This document shows positions 8,315 to 17,676 of a DNA stretch of 64,000 bases, piece after piece (positions within the stretch are counted from its first letter, which is position 1; each line of letters starts with the position of its first letter). The translations under genes were made by a program, and so were the position numbers. This stretch comes from Pseudomonas putida (lineage in GTDB: Bacteria > Pseudomonadota > Gammaproteobacteria > Pseudomonadales > Pseudomonadaceae): assembly GCF_028682395.1 (NCBI RefSeq), contig NZ_JANHLC010000006.1:62001-126000 (forward strand), read 5' to 3'. The notes under the pieces are model-generated. The model ran no database searches. It was given only the letters and a program-made list of their open reading frames with translations, and was not told the origin of the DNA.

Positions 8315-9076
8315 CTAGATACTCATCACCAGTTGCCCGCCATCGACGCGCAACTCCACGCCGTTGATCGCGCGGGATTCGTCACTGGCCAGGAACAACA
8401 CACTGGCCGCCACATCTTCGGGCAGGCACATGCGGTGCATCGGATCGCTGTCGATCGTCAGGCGCGTCGGGTCGACGCCCGGCGGATACGAAGCCAGGGT
8501 CATGGGCGTCAACACACCGTCCGGGTGCAGGGTGTTGCAGCGGATCCGATACTTGCGCCGCCGACACAGCACCGCCACCGATCGCGACAACGCCGCCACC
8601 GCGCCTTTCGAAGCGCTGTAGGCGGGAAAATCTTCGCGCCCGGCCAATGCCGCCACCGAGGACATATTGATAATCGAACCGCCAGCGCCTTCCTTCATCA
8701 ACGCCAACCCTTCGCGACACCCCAGGAAGACACTGTCGGCGTTGATGCGCAACATCTTCTGCCAGTCGTGCAGGCTGGTCTCTTCCACCGTGCCGCTCTG
8801 CAGGATGCCGGCATTGTTGAGCAGGATATCCAGCCGGCCATGGCGTTCGCGCAGGCCGGCCATCACGCGCTGCCAATCCGCTTCGCTGCTGGCGTCATGG
8901 CGGACAAAACTGGCCGCCGGGCCCAGCTCGCGCGCGAGGGCCTGCCCGGCTTCGTCATCGATATCGCTGATCACGACCTGGGCGCCTTCAGCCACCAGCA
9001 AACAGGCGCTGGCCCGGCCGATACCACTGGCGCCACCGGTCACCAGGGCGACCTTACCTTGTACACGTGCGACCAT
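8315..9076 (-). CDS. 3beta/17beta-hydroxysteroid dehydrogenase-like SDR
   Basis: A 253-residue classical SDR with VTGGASGIGRASA, NNAG and the active-site pair in FPAYSASKGAVAAL. The stretch CRRRKYRIRCNTLHPDGVLT closely resembles the same region of the Comamonas testosteroni 3beta/17beta-hydroxysteroid dehydrogenase as I recall it. The likely reaction is NAD-dependent oxidation of a 3- or 17-hydroxysteroid to the ketone. The ATG at 9076 follows AAGGAG; the longer frame to 9190 overlaps the upstream gene. It is the third gene of the operon led by the KstD-like enzyme, so hydroxyl oxidation and ring dehydrogenation would be made together. Confidence 0.88.
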   Translation of the reverse strand: MVARVQGKVALVTGGASGIGRASACLLVAEGAQVVISDIDDEAGQALARELGPAASFVRHDASSEADWQRVMAGLRERHGRLDILLNNAGILQSGTVEETSLHDWQKMLRINADSVFLGCREGLALMKEGAGGSIINMSSVAALAGREDFPAYSASKGAVAALSRSVAVLCRRRKYRIRCNTLHPDGVLTPMTLASYPPGVDPTRLTIDSDPMHRMCLPEDVAASVLFLASDESRAINGVELRVDGGQLVMSI

Positions 9077-9096
9077 CTTGAGCTCCTTGAAGCGGG

Positions 9097-10803
9097 TTAC
9101 GAGGCCGTTACCGCAACGTTGGGGTGCGGCTGGGAAAGCGCCTGGTCCTGCACGATGGCCGCTCCGGCGCGACGCCCGGAAAACACGCAATCGGCCAAAG
9201 ACAGGCCACTGATATACAAGTGCGATGGAATGCCCAGCGCACTGCGGCCAGCCGCATACAGCCCGGCAATCGGCCGCCCCTGGGGATCGAGCGCGGCGCC
9301 ACTGGTTTCGTCTACCTTCAAGCCGCCCAGGGTCAGGGCCCCCAGCGGAAAGATCGGGTTGGTCACGGAAATATCGCAGGCATAGAACGGCCCCCGGTCC
9401 AGGACCTGGCGGCTGCCCATGGACTTGCCAAAGGGCTCCAGGGCCTCGCCCCGGGCTGCCGCATTGGCGGCGCGCAGGGACTCGCGCAACTGCCGCGGAT
9501 TCATTCCCGCCACACGGGCCAGGTCCTCCGGGCTACGCCCCTTGCGCACCTTGAACAGCATCAGCGCCAGGGCCGGCACACTCTGGAACCACCAATAGCC
9601 GCCAAACAGCGCCTGGAAAATCGCCTTCTTGCGCAACCGTGCATCCAGGACCAGCCAGGCCTTGCCGCCCTGCTCCTCCATCAATGGCTGGCCCAGGGTC
9701 GCGCCATAGACCTCCTCGTTGCAAAAGCGCTGGCCTTCGCGGTTGACCACAATGCCCTTGGGCCAGCTCAGCGGCGGATTGATAAAGCGCCAGGCCGATA
9801 CCCGTTCCAGGCCCTGAGCCTTGGCACCGGCGCTCAGGCCCAGGCGCAGGCCGCTGCCATCGCAACCGGTGGCGCCCACCTTGAAGTTGCGGCGAAACTT
9901 GGGCGCATGCTGGTTGAGCAGCTCGCGATTGAAGATAAAACCGCCGGTGCTGAGGATCACCCCCTGGCGCGCACGCACCAACCTGGGCCGGGCGAAATCC
10001 CGCTCCAGTTGGCTGACCCGCAGGCGCAGCTTGTCGCAGTAGGCCGGGGCAACGTTCTGCCAGGCCTCGGCCCGCGCCGCCCACTTGGCATGTAGCTTGG
10101 CCTGTTCGCTGCCCGCCGGCAGACACCACAGTTCGGCGCCGATCACCCGCCCCGTTCCGTCGAGAACCAGACGCCTGGCCGCCGCCTGTACCAGCGGGCG
10201 GACCCCGGCGCGCAGGCAGGCGGCCTTGAGATGGGCATACAACACCGCCCCGCACTGGCCCTTGCCCACCGTGCGATGCCCGCGGGGCGCCGGAGGCAGA
10301 CGGTCCGTGTGGGACGGCACTAGTTCGTTGCCGGAGTAGTAAAGGAAGTAGCCATCGGAAGGATAGGAGGTCTTGCCCCCCGGCGGCATCCGATGGCCAT
10401 AAGGCGCACCATGGCTTTCGAGCCATTGCAGGTTGGCCACGCTGTTGTCGCAGAAGCGCCGCAGCGTGGCATCCGCAACCACGCCCTGGGTCTCGTGCTT
10501 CAGGTAGTCGAACATCGCCTCGGGGCTGTCATTGAAACCGGCCGCCTGCTGGTGGCGGGTCCCGCCACCGGCATAGACCACCCCGCCGCTCTTGGCACTG
10601 GCACCGCCGCCGGTAAAACGGTCGGCCACCAGCACATCGGCGCCGCCGGCCCGGGCTTCGAGGGCCGCACAGGCCCCCGCCGCCCCCCAGCCCAACACCA
10701 ACACATCGCAGTGCTCCTGCCACTGCAACGCGTCGCTGTCGGTGACCCGCAGCGGTTCGAGAATCTCGGTGCAGGTACTGTCCCTGCCAGCCTGGGCACT
10801 CAT
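9097..10803 (-). CDS. FAD-dependent 3-ketosteroid dehydrogenase-like protein
   Basis: This 568-residue protein of the fumarate reductase/succinate dehydrogenase flavoprotein family has an FAD-binding VLGWGAAGACAALEARAGG near residue 34, then GGGASAKSGGVVYAGGG. The C-terminal FAD motif is GIPSHLYISGLSLADCVFSG, unlike the YPGAGG motif of the adjacent KstD-like enzyme. It therefore probably acts at another ring position, for example as a Delta4(5alpha or 5beta)-dehydrogenase, or on a side-chain-bearing steroid. Its start overlaps the upstream stop by four bases (ATGA). Family is clear; regiospecificity is not. Confidence 0.82.
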   Translation of the reverse strand: MSAQAGRDSTCTEILEPLRVTDSDALQWQEHCDVLVLGWGAAGACAALEARAGGADVLVADRFTGGGASAKSGGVVYAGGGTRHQQAAGFNDSPEAMFDYLKHETQGVVADATLRRFCDNSVANLQWLESHGAPYGHRMPPGGKTSYPSDGYFLYYSGNELVPSHTDRLPPAPRGHRTVGKGQCGAVLYAHLKAACLRAGVRPLVQAAARRLVLDGTGRVIGAELWCLPAGSEQAKLHAKWAARAEAWQNVAPAYCDKLRLRVSQLERDFARPRLVRARQGVILSTGGFIFNRELLNQHAPKFRRNFKVGATGCDGSGLRLGLSAGAKAQGLERVSAWRFINPPLSWPKGIVVNREGQRFCNEEVYGATLGQPLMEEQGGKAWLVLDARLRKKAIFQALFGGYWWFQSVPALALMLFKVRKGRSPEDLARVAGMNPRQLRESLRAANAAARGEALEPFGKSMGSRQVLDRGPFYACDISVTNPIFPLGALTLGGLKVDETSGAALDPQGRPIAGLYAAGRSALGIPSHLYISGLSLADCVFSGRRAGAAIVQDQALSQPHPNVAVTAS

Positions 10804-12521
10804 GCCTTGGCCCCGCGCTGGCTGGCCAGGTGATTGGCGGCGACATAGCCAAAGGTCAACGCCGGCCCCAGGGTGCCGCCCGCACCAGGGTAGCTGGTGC
10901 CCATAACCGACGCCGCGCAGTTGCCGATGGCGTAGAGCCCGGCAATCGGCTCACCGCTGTCGCGCACCACCTGGGCGTGTTCATTGGTCAACAGCCCGCC
11001 CTTGGTGCCAATATCCCCGGCATCGAGGCGCATGGCGTAGTACGGGCCCTTGCGCAAGGGCGCCAGGCACGGGTTGGGCTTGATATTGCTGTCGCCGTAA
11101 TAGCGGTCGAAGACATTGCCGCCCCGGGCGAAGTCCAGGTCCACGCCGGTACGCGCATACTCGTTGACCTTGGTCACAGTGTCCTGCAAGCCCGCCGCAT
11201 CGACGCCGATCTGCTGCGCCAGCGCCTGCAAGCTATCAGCCTTCCAGTACAGGTTGTTGAGCCACTCCTTGCGCAGGCGGCTGTCGGGCATGACCTGGGC
11301 CGGCATCAGCGGGCCCATGGCGTAGTTGAAGCGAAAATGCCCGTCGAAAATCACCCAGGCCGGCACCGACTGCCCTCCCGAGCGTTGATTGTCGCGGTAC
11401 ATGGCATCGACGAACTCCAGGTACGGCGCTGCTTCGTTGACGAAGCGCGCGCCGCGCCCGTTGACCACGATAGCACCGGGGAACGCGCGCTCGGCAAAGA
11501 TGCCGCGGGGCTTTTCTTCTCCCGGTACGGCGATGGTCGGTGCCCACCAGGCCCAGTCCATCAGGGCCGTGGCCGCGCCTTCGCTCATCCCGGCCTCCAG
11601 GGCGGCACCGGTGTTATTGCCCGGTGGCGTAGCACTCCAGGCCATCCGCGTCGGCTGCGGCAGGTAACGCTCGCGCAACGCCTGGTTCTGTTCGAAACCA
11701 CCGGAGCCGAAGATCACCCCGTGAGTCGCTTCCAGGCGCACTTCGCGTCCGTCGCGCACCACGGTCACACCGGTCACCCGGCCCTGCTCGCTGTGCAACT
11801 GGCGAAAATCGCTGTTGAGCCACAGCGGTACATTGCGATCCATCAGCGAGCGGCGCAGCGCGGCCACCAGGGAACTGCCCAGGGCGGCCAGGCGGTCGTA
11901 CTTGCTCTTGCGGCGCCATTTGAAATCGACTTTGTAGCGCAGCATCAGGCCCATGATCAGTAGACGCCAGCCAAAGCTGCGGGCCATGACTTTGTGCGCA
12001 TGGCGCGCGGTCCAGGCAATGCGGCCCATCAGCAGGGTCGACGGCGAGGGCTTGCGCAGGTTGTCCAGCTCCGCGCCCAGCAGGCTGGTGTCGAACAGCT
12101 CCGGGTCCAGAGTGCGCCCGCCCGGCAGGGAGCCGGCCATGTCAGGGTAGTAATCCGGGTACTTTTGCGCCACGGCATAACGCACGTGGCTGGTGTCGGT
12201 CAGGGCCTTGATCATCTTCGGCGCATTGCGCAGGTAGGCCAGCAGCCGCGCTTCGTCGACATGCGCGCCAGCCGCATTCTTGAGGTACTGCAACGCCAGC
12301 GCGAAGCTGTCATTGCCGCCCTTCGCGGCAAAATAGTGGTTGTTGGGGATCCAGATGCCCCCACCGGAAATGGCCGAGGTGCCGCCGTACTTGTCGCTTT
12401 TTTCCACGATCAGCACGCTGAAACCCTGGTCGGCGAGGAAGATCGCCGAGGCCATTGCACCTGCACCCGAGCCGACGACGATCACGTCGTAGCGGGTTTG
12501 AGACTGAACTTGAGCCGTCAT
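10800..12521 (-). CDS. 3-ketosteroid Delta1-dehydrogenase (KstD-like)
   Basis: The 573-residue flavoprotein starts with the dinucleotide-binding motif VVGSGAGAMASAIFLADQG and GGTSAISGGGIWIPNNHY. Near the C-terminus is SYPGAGGTLGPALTFGY. Tyr544 and Gly548 there correspond to the Tyr and Gly that bind the C3 carbonyl in characterised KstD enzymes. It should insert the C1-C2 double bond of a 3-keto-4-ene steroid, the step that commits ring A/B to opening. It leads the operon with the second ketosteroid dehydrogenase and the 3beta/17beta-HSD-like SDR. A copy of the shared operator candidate lies about 100 bases upstream of its start. Confidence 0.9.
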   Translation of the reverse strand: MTAQVQSQTRYDVIVVGSGAGAMASAIFLADQGFSVLIVEKSDKYGGTSAISGGGIWIPNNHYFAAKGGNDSFALALQYLKNAAGAHVDEARLLAYLRNAPKMIKALTDTSHVRYAVAQKYPDYYPDMAGSLPGGRTLDPELFDTSLLGAELDNLRKPSPSTLLMGRIAWTARHAHKVMARSFGWRLLIMGLMLRYKVDFKWRRKSKYDRLAALGSSLVAALRRSLMDRNVPLWLNSDFRQLHSEQGRVTGVTVVRDGREVRLEATHGVIFGSGGFEQNQALRERYLPQPTRMAWSATPPGNNTGAALEAGMSEGAATALMDWAWWAPTIAVPGEEKPRGIFAERAFPGAIVVNGRGARFVNEAAPYLEFVDAMYRDNQRSGGQSVPAWVIFDGHFRFNYAMGPLMPAQVMPDSRLRKEWLNNLYWKADSLQALAQQIGVDAAGLQDTVTKVNEYARTGVDLDFARGGNVFDRYYGDSNIKPNPCLAPLRKGPYYAMRLDAGDIGTKGGLLTNEHAQVVRDSGEPIAGLYAIGNCAASVMGTSYPGAGGTLGPALTFGYVAANHLASQRGAKA

Positions 12522-12621
12522 TGTTGTTATGCCATTAGCTGAGGTCAGAGAAAGCCCGCCAACGATGCCCTGCGCCCGCCAGCGGTGTGCAGGTCATGAT
12601 CGGGGCTGGGGCAACCCGGCT

Positions 12622-12637
12622 CATCGTCAAAGCGGAC
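12622..12637 (-). promoter_or_regulatory. Candidate operator of the steroid regulon, copy 4
   Basis: On the minus strand this reads GTCCGCTTTGACGATG and lies about 100 bases upstream of the kstD-like gene. With two more upstream bases it matches copy 3 (17677-17692) at 15 of 18 positions. The 12522-12686 gap holds no gene. The regulatory role is inferred from recurrence. Confidence 0.6.
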
Positions 12638-12686
12638 TAGAGCCGAGGCCTGCGCACGCCGGGCGCGTTGCAGGCCGCACGCAAGC

Positions 12687-14300
12687 TCAGAGCACGGCGC
12701 GCCGGGCGGCCCAGGGGCGGTCCTGTTCGAGCTGGCTGGCCAGGCGCAGCAACACGTCTTCGCCGCCCAGGCGGGCGGTGAACATCATGCCCACCGGCAG
12801 GCCGGTGTCGCTCCAGCCCAGGGGCAGGGAAATCGCCGGCTGGCCGCTGACATTGGCCAGCACGGTAAAACCGGCGCTGCCCATGGCGTGCTGGGCATAG
12901 CTGTCCCAGGGCTGGTCGAGCGACAACAGGCCCAGGGCCGGTGTCAGGTTGGCGGTAACCGGCGAGAGCAGCACATCGAAACGCGTGAACTGCTGCTCCA
13001 TCAACGCGCCGATGCGCTCGAACGACTGACGCGCGCGGTACAGGCCATCGGCGCTGGTTTTCTGCCCGCGTTCGAGCACCACCCGGGTGACCTTCTCCAG
13101 GTCCTCGGACCCGGCATCGCGGCCCAGGGTTTTCTCGCGGTCGTGCACCAGGCTGAGCAACGCCGTACCGACCACCGCACCATGGGCGCCGAACAATTCG
13201 CGCGGATCCACGGTCAGCGTCACTTCCTCGACTTCATGGCCCAGGCCCAGCAGTTGCTTGAGGGTCTGTTCCAGGGTCGCGGCAACGGCCGGGTCCAGGG
13301 CCGCGCCGGTCAGGGACTGGCGCACCAGGCCCACTCGCAGCTTGCCCGGCCCACGGCTGATTTCTTCGGCATAGGGGCGCGCCAACGGCTCGCTCCAATA
13401 GGGGCTAGCGGCCTCACGGCCCTGACCGGCGTCGAGAAACAGCGCCATATCGCGCACACTGCGCGACACCACATTGCCCACGCTGGCGCCAAACCAGCCT
13501 TCGAAATGCCCCGGCCCGCTGGGGGTGCGATAGCGCGTGGGCTTGAGGCCGACCAGCCCGCAATAGGATGCCGGGATCCGGATCGAACCGCCGCCATCGG
13601 TGGCATGGGCCACCGGCACGATACCCGCGGCCACCGCGGCCGCCGCGCCACCGGAGGAACCGCCGGCGCTCATGGCCAGGTTCCACGGGTTGCGGGTCTG
13701 GCCCCAAAGCAGCGATTCGGTGGTGGTGGTCAGGCCGAACTCCGGGCAGGTGGTTTTGCCGAACGGCACCGCCCCGGCCTGCTGGTAACGCGCGATCAGG
13801 GTGCTGGTCTGGGCCGCGGGTGGCGCATCCTTGAACAGCCGGCTGCCATTGCTGGTCGAGGTGCCCTGCAGGTAACTGTTGAGGTCCTTTACCAGGATCG
13901 GCACCCCGGCCAGGCTGCCCTGGCTCGCCGCACCGGCACTGCGCCGCTGGGCCAGCAAGGTCTGGGCATACGCGTCGTGGCGCATATTGACCGCCTGGAC
14001 CCTGGGGTTGACCAGATCGCAGCGCGCCATGGCGGCAACCAACAGGTCTTCGCCAGTCAACTCGCCGGCCCGCACCGCCCGAGCCATGTCCCAGGCATCC
14101 ATGGCCTGGTAGTCGCTGGCCGAAATACCGGCAGCACGCGCCTCGGCAAAGCGCCCAAGCAGACCGACGCCAGCGGCCAGGGCCCCGGCCTTGAGCACGC
14201 TGCGCCGAGGCCAGCCAGCGGGTTGTTCAACCTGGGAAGTGGACAGGACATCAGTGGGATGATCGGTGGTTTTCATATGGCTATTTGCACCCTGGGTCAT
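12687..14300 (-). CDS. Tat-exported amidase-signature hydrolase
   Basis: A 537-residue amidase-signature enzyme with the Lys-cisSer-Ser triad visible: Lys in VPILVKDLNSY, the cis-Ser in AGGSSGGAAAA, and the nucleophile Ser in DGGGSIRIPASYCG. The N-terminus carries a twin-arginine signal (WPRRSVLKAGALAAGVGLLG), so the enzyme probably works in the periplasm. I placed the start at 14300, where AGGGG lies eight bases upstream; 14276 is possible. It follows the chemoreceptor gene, in an apparent operon with the aldehyde dehydrogenase. A periplasmic amidase beside steroid genes might remove glycine or taurine from conjugated bile acids, but this is a guess. Confidence 0.85.
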   Translation of the reverse strand: MTQGANSHMKTTDHPTDVLSTSQVEQPAGWPRRSVLKAGALAAGVGLLGRFAEARAAGISASDYQAMDAWDMARAVRAGELTGEDLLVAAMARCDLVNPRVQAVNMRHDAYAQTLLAQRRSAGAASQGSLAGVPILVKDLNSYLQGTSTSNGSRLFKDAPPAAQTSTLIARYQQAGAVPFGKTTCPEFGLTTTTESLLWGQTRNPWNLAMSAGGSSGGAAAAVAAGIVPVAHATDGGGSIRIPASYCGLVGLKPTRYRTPSGPGHFEGWFGASVGNVVSRSVRDMALFLDAGQGREAASPYWSEPLARPYAEEISRGPGKLRVGLVRQSLTGAALDPAVAATLEQTLKQLLGLGHEVEEVTLTVDPRELFGAHGAVVGTALLSLVHDREKTLGRDAGSEDLEKVTRVVLERGQKTSADGLYRARQSFERIGALMEQQFTRFDVLLSPVTANLTPALGLLSLDQPWDSYAQHAMGSAGFTVLANVSGQPAISLPLGWSDTGLPVGMMFTARLGGEDVLLRLASQLEQDRPWAARRAVL

Positions 14301-14392
14301 TGAGGCCGCCCCTGCAAGGCACGGCCTTTGGTGATGGTTGTGAGTGGGTAAAGCGCTTGTAGCAGGCCCATCGCGCGGGAACATCTCACGCA

Positions 14393-16045
14393 TCAGGCGA
14401 CGCTGAATCGCGCCGACAACTCGTTCAGCGAGCTGGCCAGGCGCTCCAGGTCGGCGGCGGCGATGGCACTGCGTCCGGCATTGGCCGACAGCTCACCGGT
14501 GCCACGGGACACACTCTCGACCCGCTCGACGATTTCGCGCGTGACCAGCACCTGCTCCTGGATCACCGTGGCGATATGGTCGACGCTGCGGATCACTTCC
14601 TCGGTGCCACCACGGATCTGCGCCATCGAGGCACCGGCATCGTGGGCCAGGCTAACCCCGCCCTGCACCCGGTGCACGGCGCGTTCCATGCCACCGGCCA
14701 CGGCGCGGGTGCCTTCCTGAATCCGTTGCACGGTGATATCGATTTCGCCAATCGAGCGGGCGGTGCGCTGGGCCAGCAGCCGGACTTCATCGGCCACCAC
14801 GGCGAAGCCACGGCCCTGTTCGCCCGCGCGCGCCGCTTCGATGGCGGCATTGAGGGCCAGGAGATTGGTCTGCTCGGCCACGCTGCGAATCACGCCGAGC
14901 ACGCTGCTGATGTCGCCGGAAAACACTTCAAGTTCGCGGATATGCCCGGCGGTGTCACTGATCACTTCGCTGATCCGGTTCATCTCTTGCGCCATATCGC
15001 GGATCACCCCTTCGCTCTTGCCCGAGCGACCGCCCGCCTGCTGGGTGATCTGACGCGAGACGCCGGCATGGTTCTCGACTTCGCCAATCGAACCGGACAA
15101 TTGTTCCACCGCGCTGGAAATACCGCGCACCGCATCGGCCTGGGTCTGCGCCGCCGAAGACGCCTCGGCGGCCGCACCCGCCATGGACTGGGCTTCGCAG
15201 CTGACCCGCTGCACCAGCTCGCGCATCTGCGAGATCAAGCCATGGAGGCCGTCACGCATGGCGACGATATCGCGCAGCATCAACGCAAACTCATCGCCAC
15301 CACGAACCACGATGGTCCGCGACAGGTCGCCATCGGCAATCGCACGCACACTCTCGGCAGCCTGGGCAAAAGCCTTTTTCAGCCGGCGCAGGGTCGAATA
15401 CGCCGTCACGCTGCCGGCCAGCACCCCGAGCACCGCCAGGGCCAGATAGAGTGCCACGGCGCGCTGATAACGTTGCTGGGCCGCCTGGTAGGCCCGGGCC
15501 GCCGCCTCTTTCTGAAACGCCTGCAACGTCCCCAGGGCCACCCCGGCGGCTTCGCCCTCGGGCTCGGCCATGCGCAGAAAGGAAATAATTCCGGACAAGC
15601 GATAGTCCCCGGCGCGCAGCGATTCGAGGAGGATCGCCAACTCTTCGCTCCAGCCCTGAAAATGCCCGGTAAAGGTCTCCAGAGCCTGCTGCTCCTCGGG
15701 AGCCAGGGCGCGCTGGCGAAGGCTTTCCAGCCGTTGGCCGATCACGGCATTGTTGGCCTCGATCTCCTTGAGCACGACTTCGACCTCGCGATCGAAGGCC
15801 GCCACCAGCGGCCCTTCCGGATCGTGCAGAACGGCGACCAGCGCCCGCCGCCGACTGTCATCCAGGCGATGCTGGATTTCGCCGAACTGCAACAGGGTCG
15901 CCAGATTGTCTTCGTTCACGGCCTTCAGGCTTTCGCGGGCCTGGTACAGGCCGTACCAGCCGAAGCCGACCGCGACGATAAACAACAGCGTGGCCAACAA
16001 CGCCCAGAACCACAGGCGCTGGGCAATGGTGATTGCCTTGAACAT
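14393..16045 (-). CDS. Methyl-accepting chemotaxis protein
   Basis: A 550-residue transmembrane chemoreceptor. TM1 is near residues 10-33, a periplasmic helical domain of about 160 residues follows, then TM2 near 195-215, a HAMP region and a long cytoplasmic coiled coil. The signalling tip is EQTNLLALNAAIEAARAGEQ followed by GRGFAVVADEVR. The small helical sensor looks like a four-helix-bundle type. The gene lies 57 bases after the aldehyde dehydrogenase gene and before the Tat amidase gene, so attraction to a steroid or its metabolite may be co-induced with its degradation. A GTG at 16054 is an alternative start with a closer GAGG. Confidence 0.9.
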   Translation of the reverse strand: MFKAITIAQRLWFWALLATLLFIVAVGFGWYGLYQARESLKAVNEDNLATLLQFGEIQHRLDDSRRRALVAVLHDPEGPLVAAFDREVEVVLKEIEANNAVIGQRLESLRQRALAPEEQQALETFTGHFQGWSEELAILLESLRAGDYRLSGIISFLRMAEPEGEAAGVALGTLQAFQKEAAARAYQAAQQRYQRAVALYLALAVLGVLAGSVTAYSTLRRLKKAFAQAAESVRAIADGDLSRTIVVRGGDEFALMLRDIVAMRDGLHGLISQMRELVQRVSCEAQSMAGAAAEASSAAQTQADAVRGISSAVEQLSGSIGEVENHAGVSRQITQQAGGRSGKSEGVIRDMAQEMNRISEVISDTAGHIRELEVFSGDISSVLGVIRSVAEQTNLLALNAAIEAARAGEQGRGFAVVADEVRLLAQRTARSIGEIDITVQRIQEGTRAVAGGMERAVHRVQGGVSLAHDAGASMAQIRGGTEEVIRSVDHIATVIQEQVLVTREIVERVESVSRGTGELSANAGRSAIAAADLERLASSLNELSARFSVA

Positions 16046-16102
16046 GGTGAGCACAAGCCTCGCGCACGGGCCGGGGCGCCAAGCGCCACCGGCCGGATGG
16101 GA

Positions 16103-17539
16103 TCAGTCGGAAGTGACCATGGCCTGCATGGCCGCCAGGTAATGCTCGCCATACGGCGGCAGCAGGCCCCACTCACGACGCGGGTCCTGGGCCGGGGCCT
16201 TGAACACGGTGCGCATATGGCTGAACTCAAGAAAGCCCTCCCGGCCGTGGTAATGGCCCATGCCCGAAGCGCCCACACCGCCGAACGGTGCGTCGTGCAT
16301 GGCCGCGTGCATCATCACGTCATTGATCGTCACCCCGCCGGACAGGGTGCGGCTCAGCACCTCGTGCTGCTCCTCCGGGTCCTCGCCGAAGTAGTAGAGC
16401 GCCAGGGGCCGTGGACGGCTGTTGATATCGTCGATGGCCTGGGCCACTTGCTCATAAGTCAGCACCACCATGGCCGGGCCGAAGATTTCCTGCTGCATGA
16501 TCTGGCTGTCCCGGGGCGGATTGACCACCACCCGCAGCGGCCGACGCCGGTCCTCGGTCGCCGTGCCCGGGTCCTCGGGCAGGCTTTCGACCCGCGCACC
16601 CAACTGGCGAGCCTGCTCGATATAGCCCTCGACCCGTTCCAGATGGCGCTGATTGACCACCGCCACCACGTCCGGATTGCCGCTCACCGATGGATTCAAC
16701 TCGGTATAGGCCGTGCGCAGCGCCGTCATAAAGGCTTCCAACTGCGCCCGCGGCACATAGACCAGATCGGGGTTGATACAGATCTGCCCGCCATTGGTGG
16801 CCTTGCCGACGGCGATGCTGAACGCCGCCTTGTGCAGGTCGGCACTGCGCGACACGAACACCGGCGACTTGCCGCCCAGTTCCAGGGTCAGGGGCACCAG
16901 ATGCTGCGCCGCATTGCTCATTACCGAACGGGCGACATCGGTGCTGCCGGTAAACACCAGATGATCGAAGGGCTGGCAGGTAAAGGCCTGGCCCAGCGCC
17001 ATATCGCCGGTCACCACAGCCACCTCCAGCGGATCGAAGCTCGCCGTGGCCAGTTCGTGGATCAGTGCTGCGGTGCGCGGCACCACTTCCGAAGGTTTGA
17101 GAATCGCCCGGTTGCCCGCCGCCAGCGCATAGGCCAGGGGACTGAACAAGGTAAACAGCGGGGCGTTCCAGGTGCCGATAATGCCCACCGAGCCCTTGGG
17201 CTGGTGCATGACCCAGGCCTTGGCGCCGAGCAGGTCATAGGGCGGGAATGGCTGGCGCGGCTCGTCCTGCATCCAGTCTTCCAGGTGATCGCGGGCATGC
17301 TTGAGCGAGGCCAGGGAGCCGAGCACGTCGTTCATCAGCGAGAAGCCCTGGGGCCGGCCACCGAAATCCGCGTCCATGGCCTCGGTCAGCGCTGCATGGT
17401 GGGCCACCAGCCAGTCGATGACCCGCTGGATCCGCGCCCGGCGCTCGACGGCGCTGACCGTCCCGGCACCATTGAAGGCGGCCTTTTGCCTGGATAACAG
17501 GTCCGACAGCTGTTGTACGGATGACGTCGCTGCACTCAT
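16103..17539 (-). CDS. Aldehyde dehydrogenase, coniferyl-aldehyde type (possible steroid-aldehyde dehydrogenase)
   Basis: A 478-residue NAD(P)-dependent aldehyde dehydrogenase. The substrate-binding LTLELGGKSPVFVSRSADLH precedes the catalytic-Cys region ATNGGQICINPDLVYV, as in class-3/coniferyl aldehyde dehydrogenases. In cholate-degrading Pseudomonas an aldehyde dehydrogenase (Sad) oxidises the C22 aldehyde made by side-chain aldol cleavage; this gene is a good candidate for that role given its place beside the side-chain operon. The ATG at 17539 follows GAGGGG six bases upstream, so the longer frame to 17668 is not used. Two copies of the shared operator candidate lie upstream. Confidence 0.87.
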   Translation of the reverse strand: MSAATSSVQQLSDLLSRQKAAFNGAGTVSAVERRARIQRVIDWLVAHHAALTEAMDADFGGRPQGFSLMNDVLGSLASLKHARDHLEDWMQDEPRQPFPPYDLLGAKAWVMHQPKGSVGIIGTWNAPLFTLFSPLAYALAAGNRAILKPSEVVPRTAALIHELATASFDPLEVAVVTGDMALGQAFTCQPFDHLVFTGSTDVARSVMSNAAQHLVPLTLELGGKSPVFVSRSADLHKAAFSIAVGKATNGGQICINPDLVYVPRAQLEAFMTALRTAYTELNPSVSGNPDVVAVVNQRHLERVEGYIEQARQLGARVESLPEDPGTATEDRRRPLRVVVNPPRDSQIMQQEIFGPAMVVLTYEQVAQAIDDINSRPRPLALYYFGEDPEEQHEVLSRTLSGGVTINDVMMHAAMHDAPFGGVGASGMGHYHGREGFLEFSHMRTVFKAPAQDPRREWGLLPPYGEHYLAAMQAMVTSD

Positions 17540-17643
17540 TCGTGTCCCCTCGCTCACTGGTGCTGGTTGGCTGGCCCGGGAATCCGCTGTTCGCCGCGTT
17601 TCCCGATGCCCCGACACTAGTCTCGTCAGGGACCGCGCACATG

Positions 17644-17659
17644 GTCCGATCGGACGAGG
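17644..17659 (+). promoter_or_regulatory. Candidate operator of the steroid regulon, copy 2
   Basis: GTCCGATCGGACGAGG contains the perfect 12-bp palindrome GTCCGATCGGAC. It lies in the divergent control region between the aldehyde dehydrogenase (start 17539) and the flavin reductase (start 17752). The centre is 33 bases from copy 3, about three helical turns, so two dimers could sit on the same face. Confidence 0.65.
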
Positions 17660-17676
17660 ATCGAGCAAAAGCGTTA

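Noticed and set aside
14576..17497. 973-codon plus-strand frame across chemoreceptor and aldehyde dehydrogenase genes
   Set aside because: It spans two well-supported minus-strand genes and their gap and encodes low-complexity, basic sequence typical of shadow frames.
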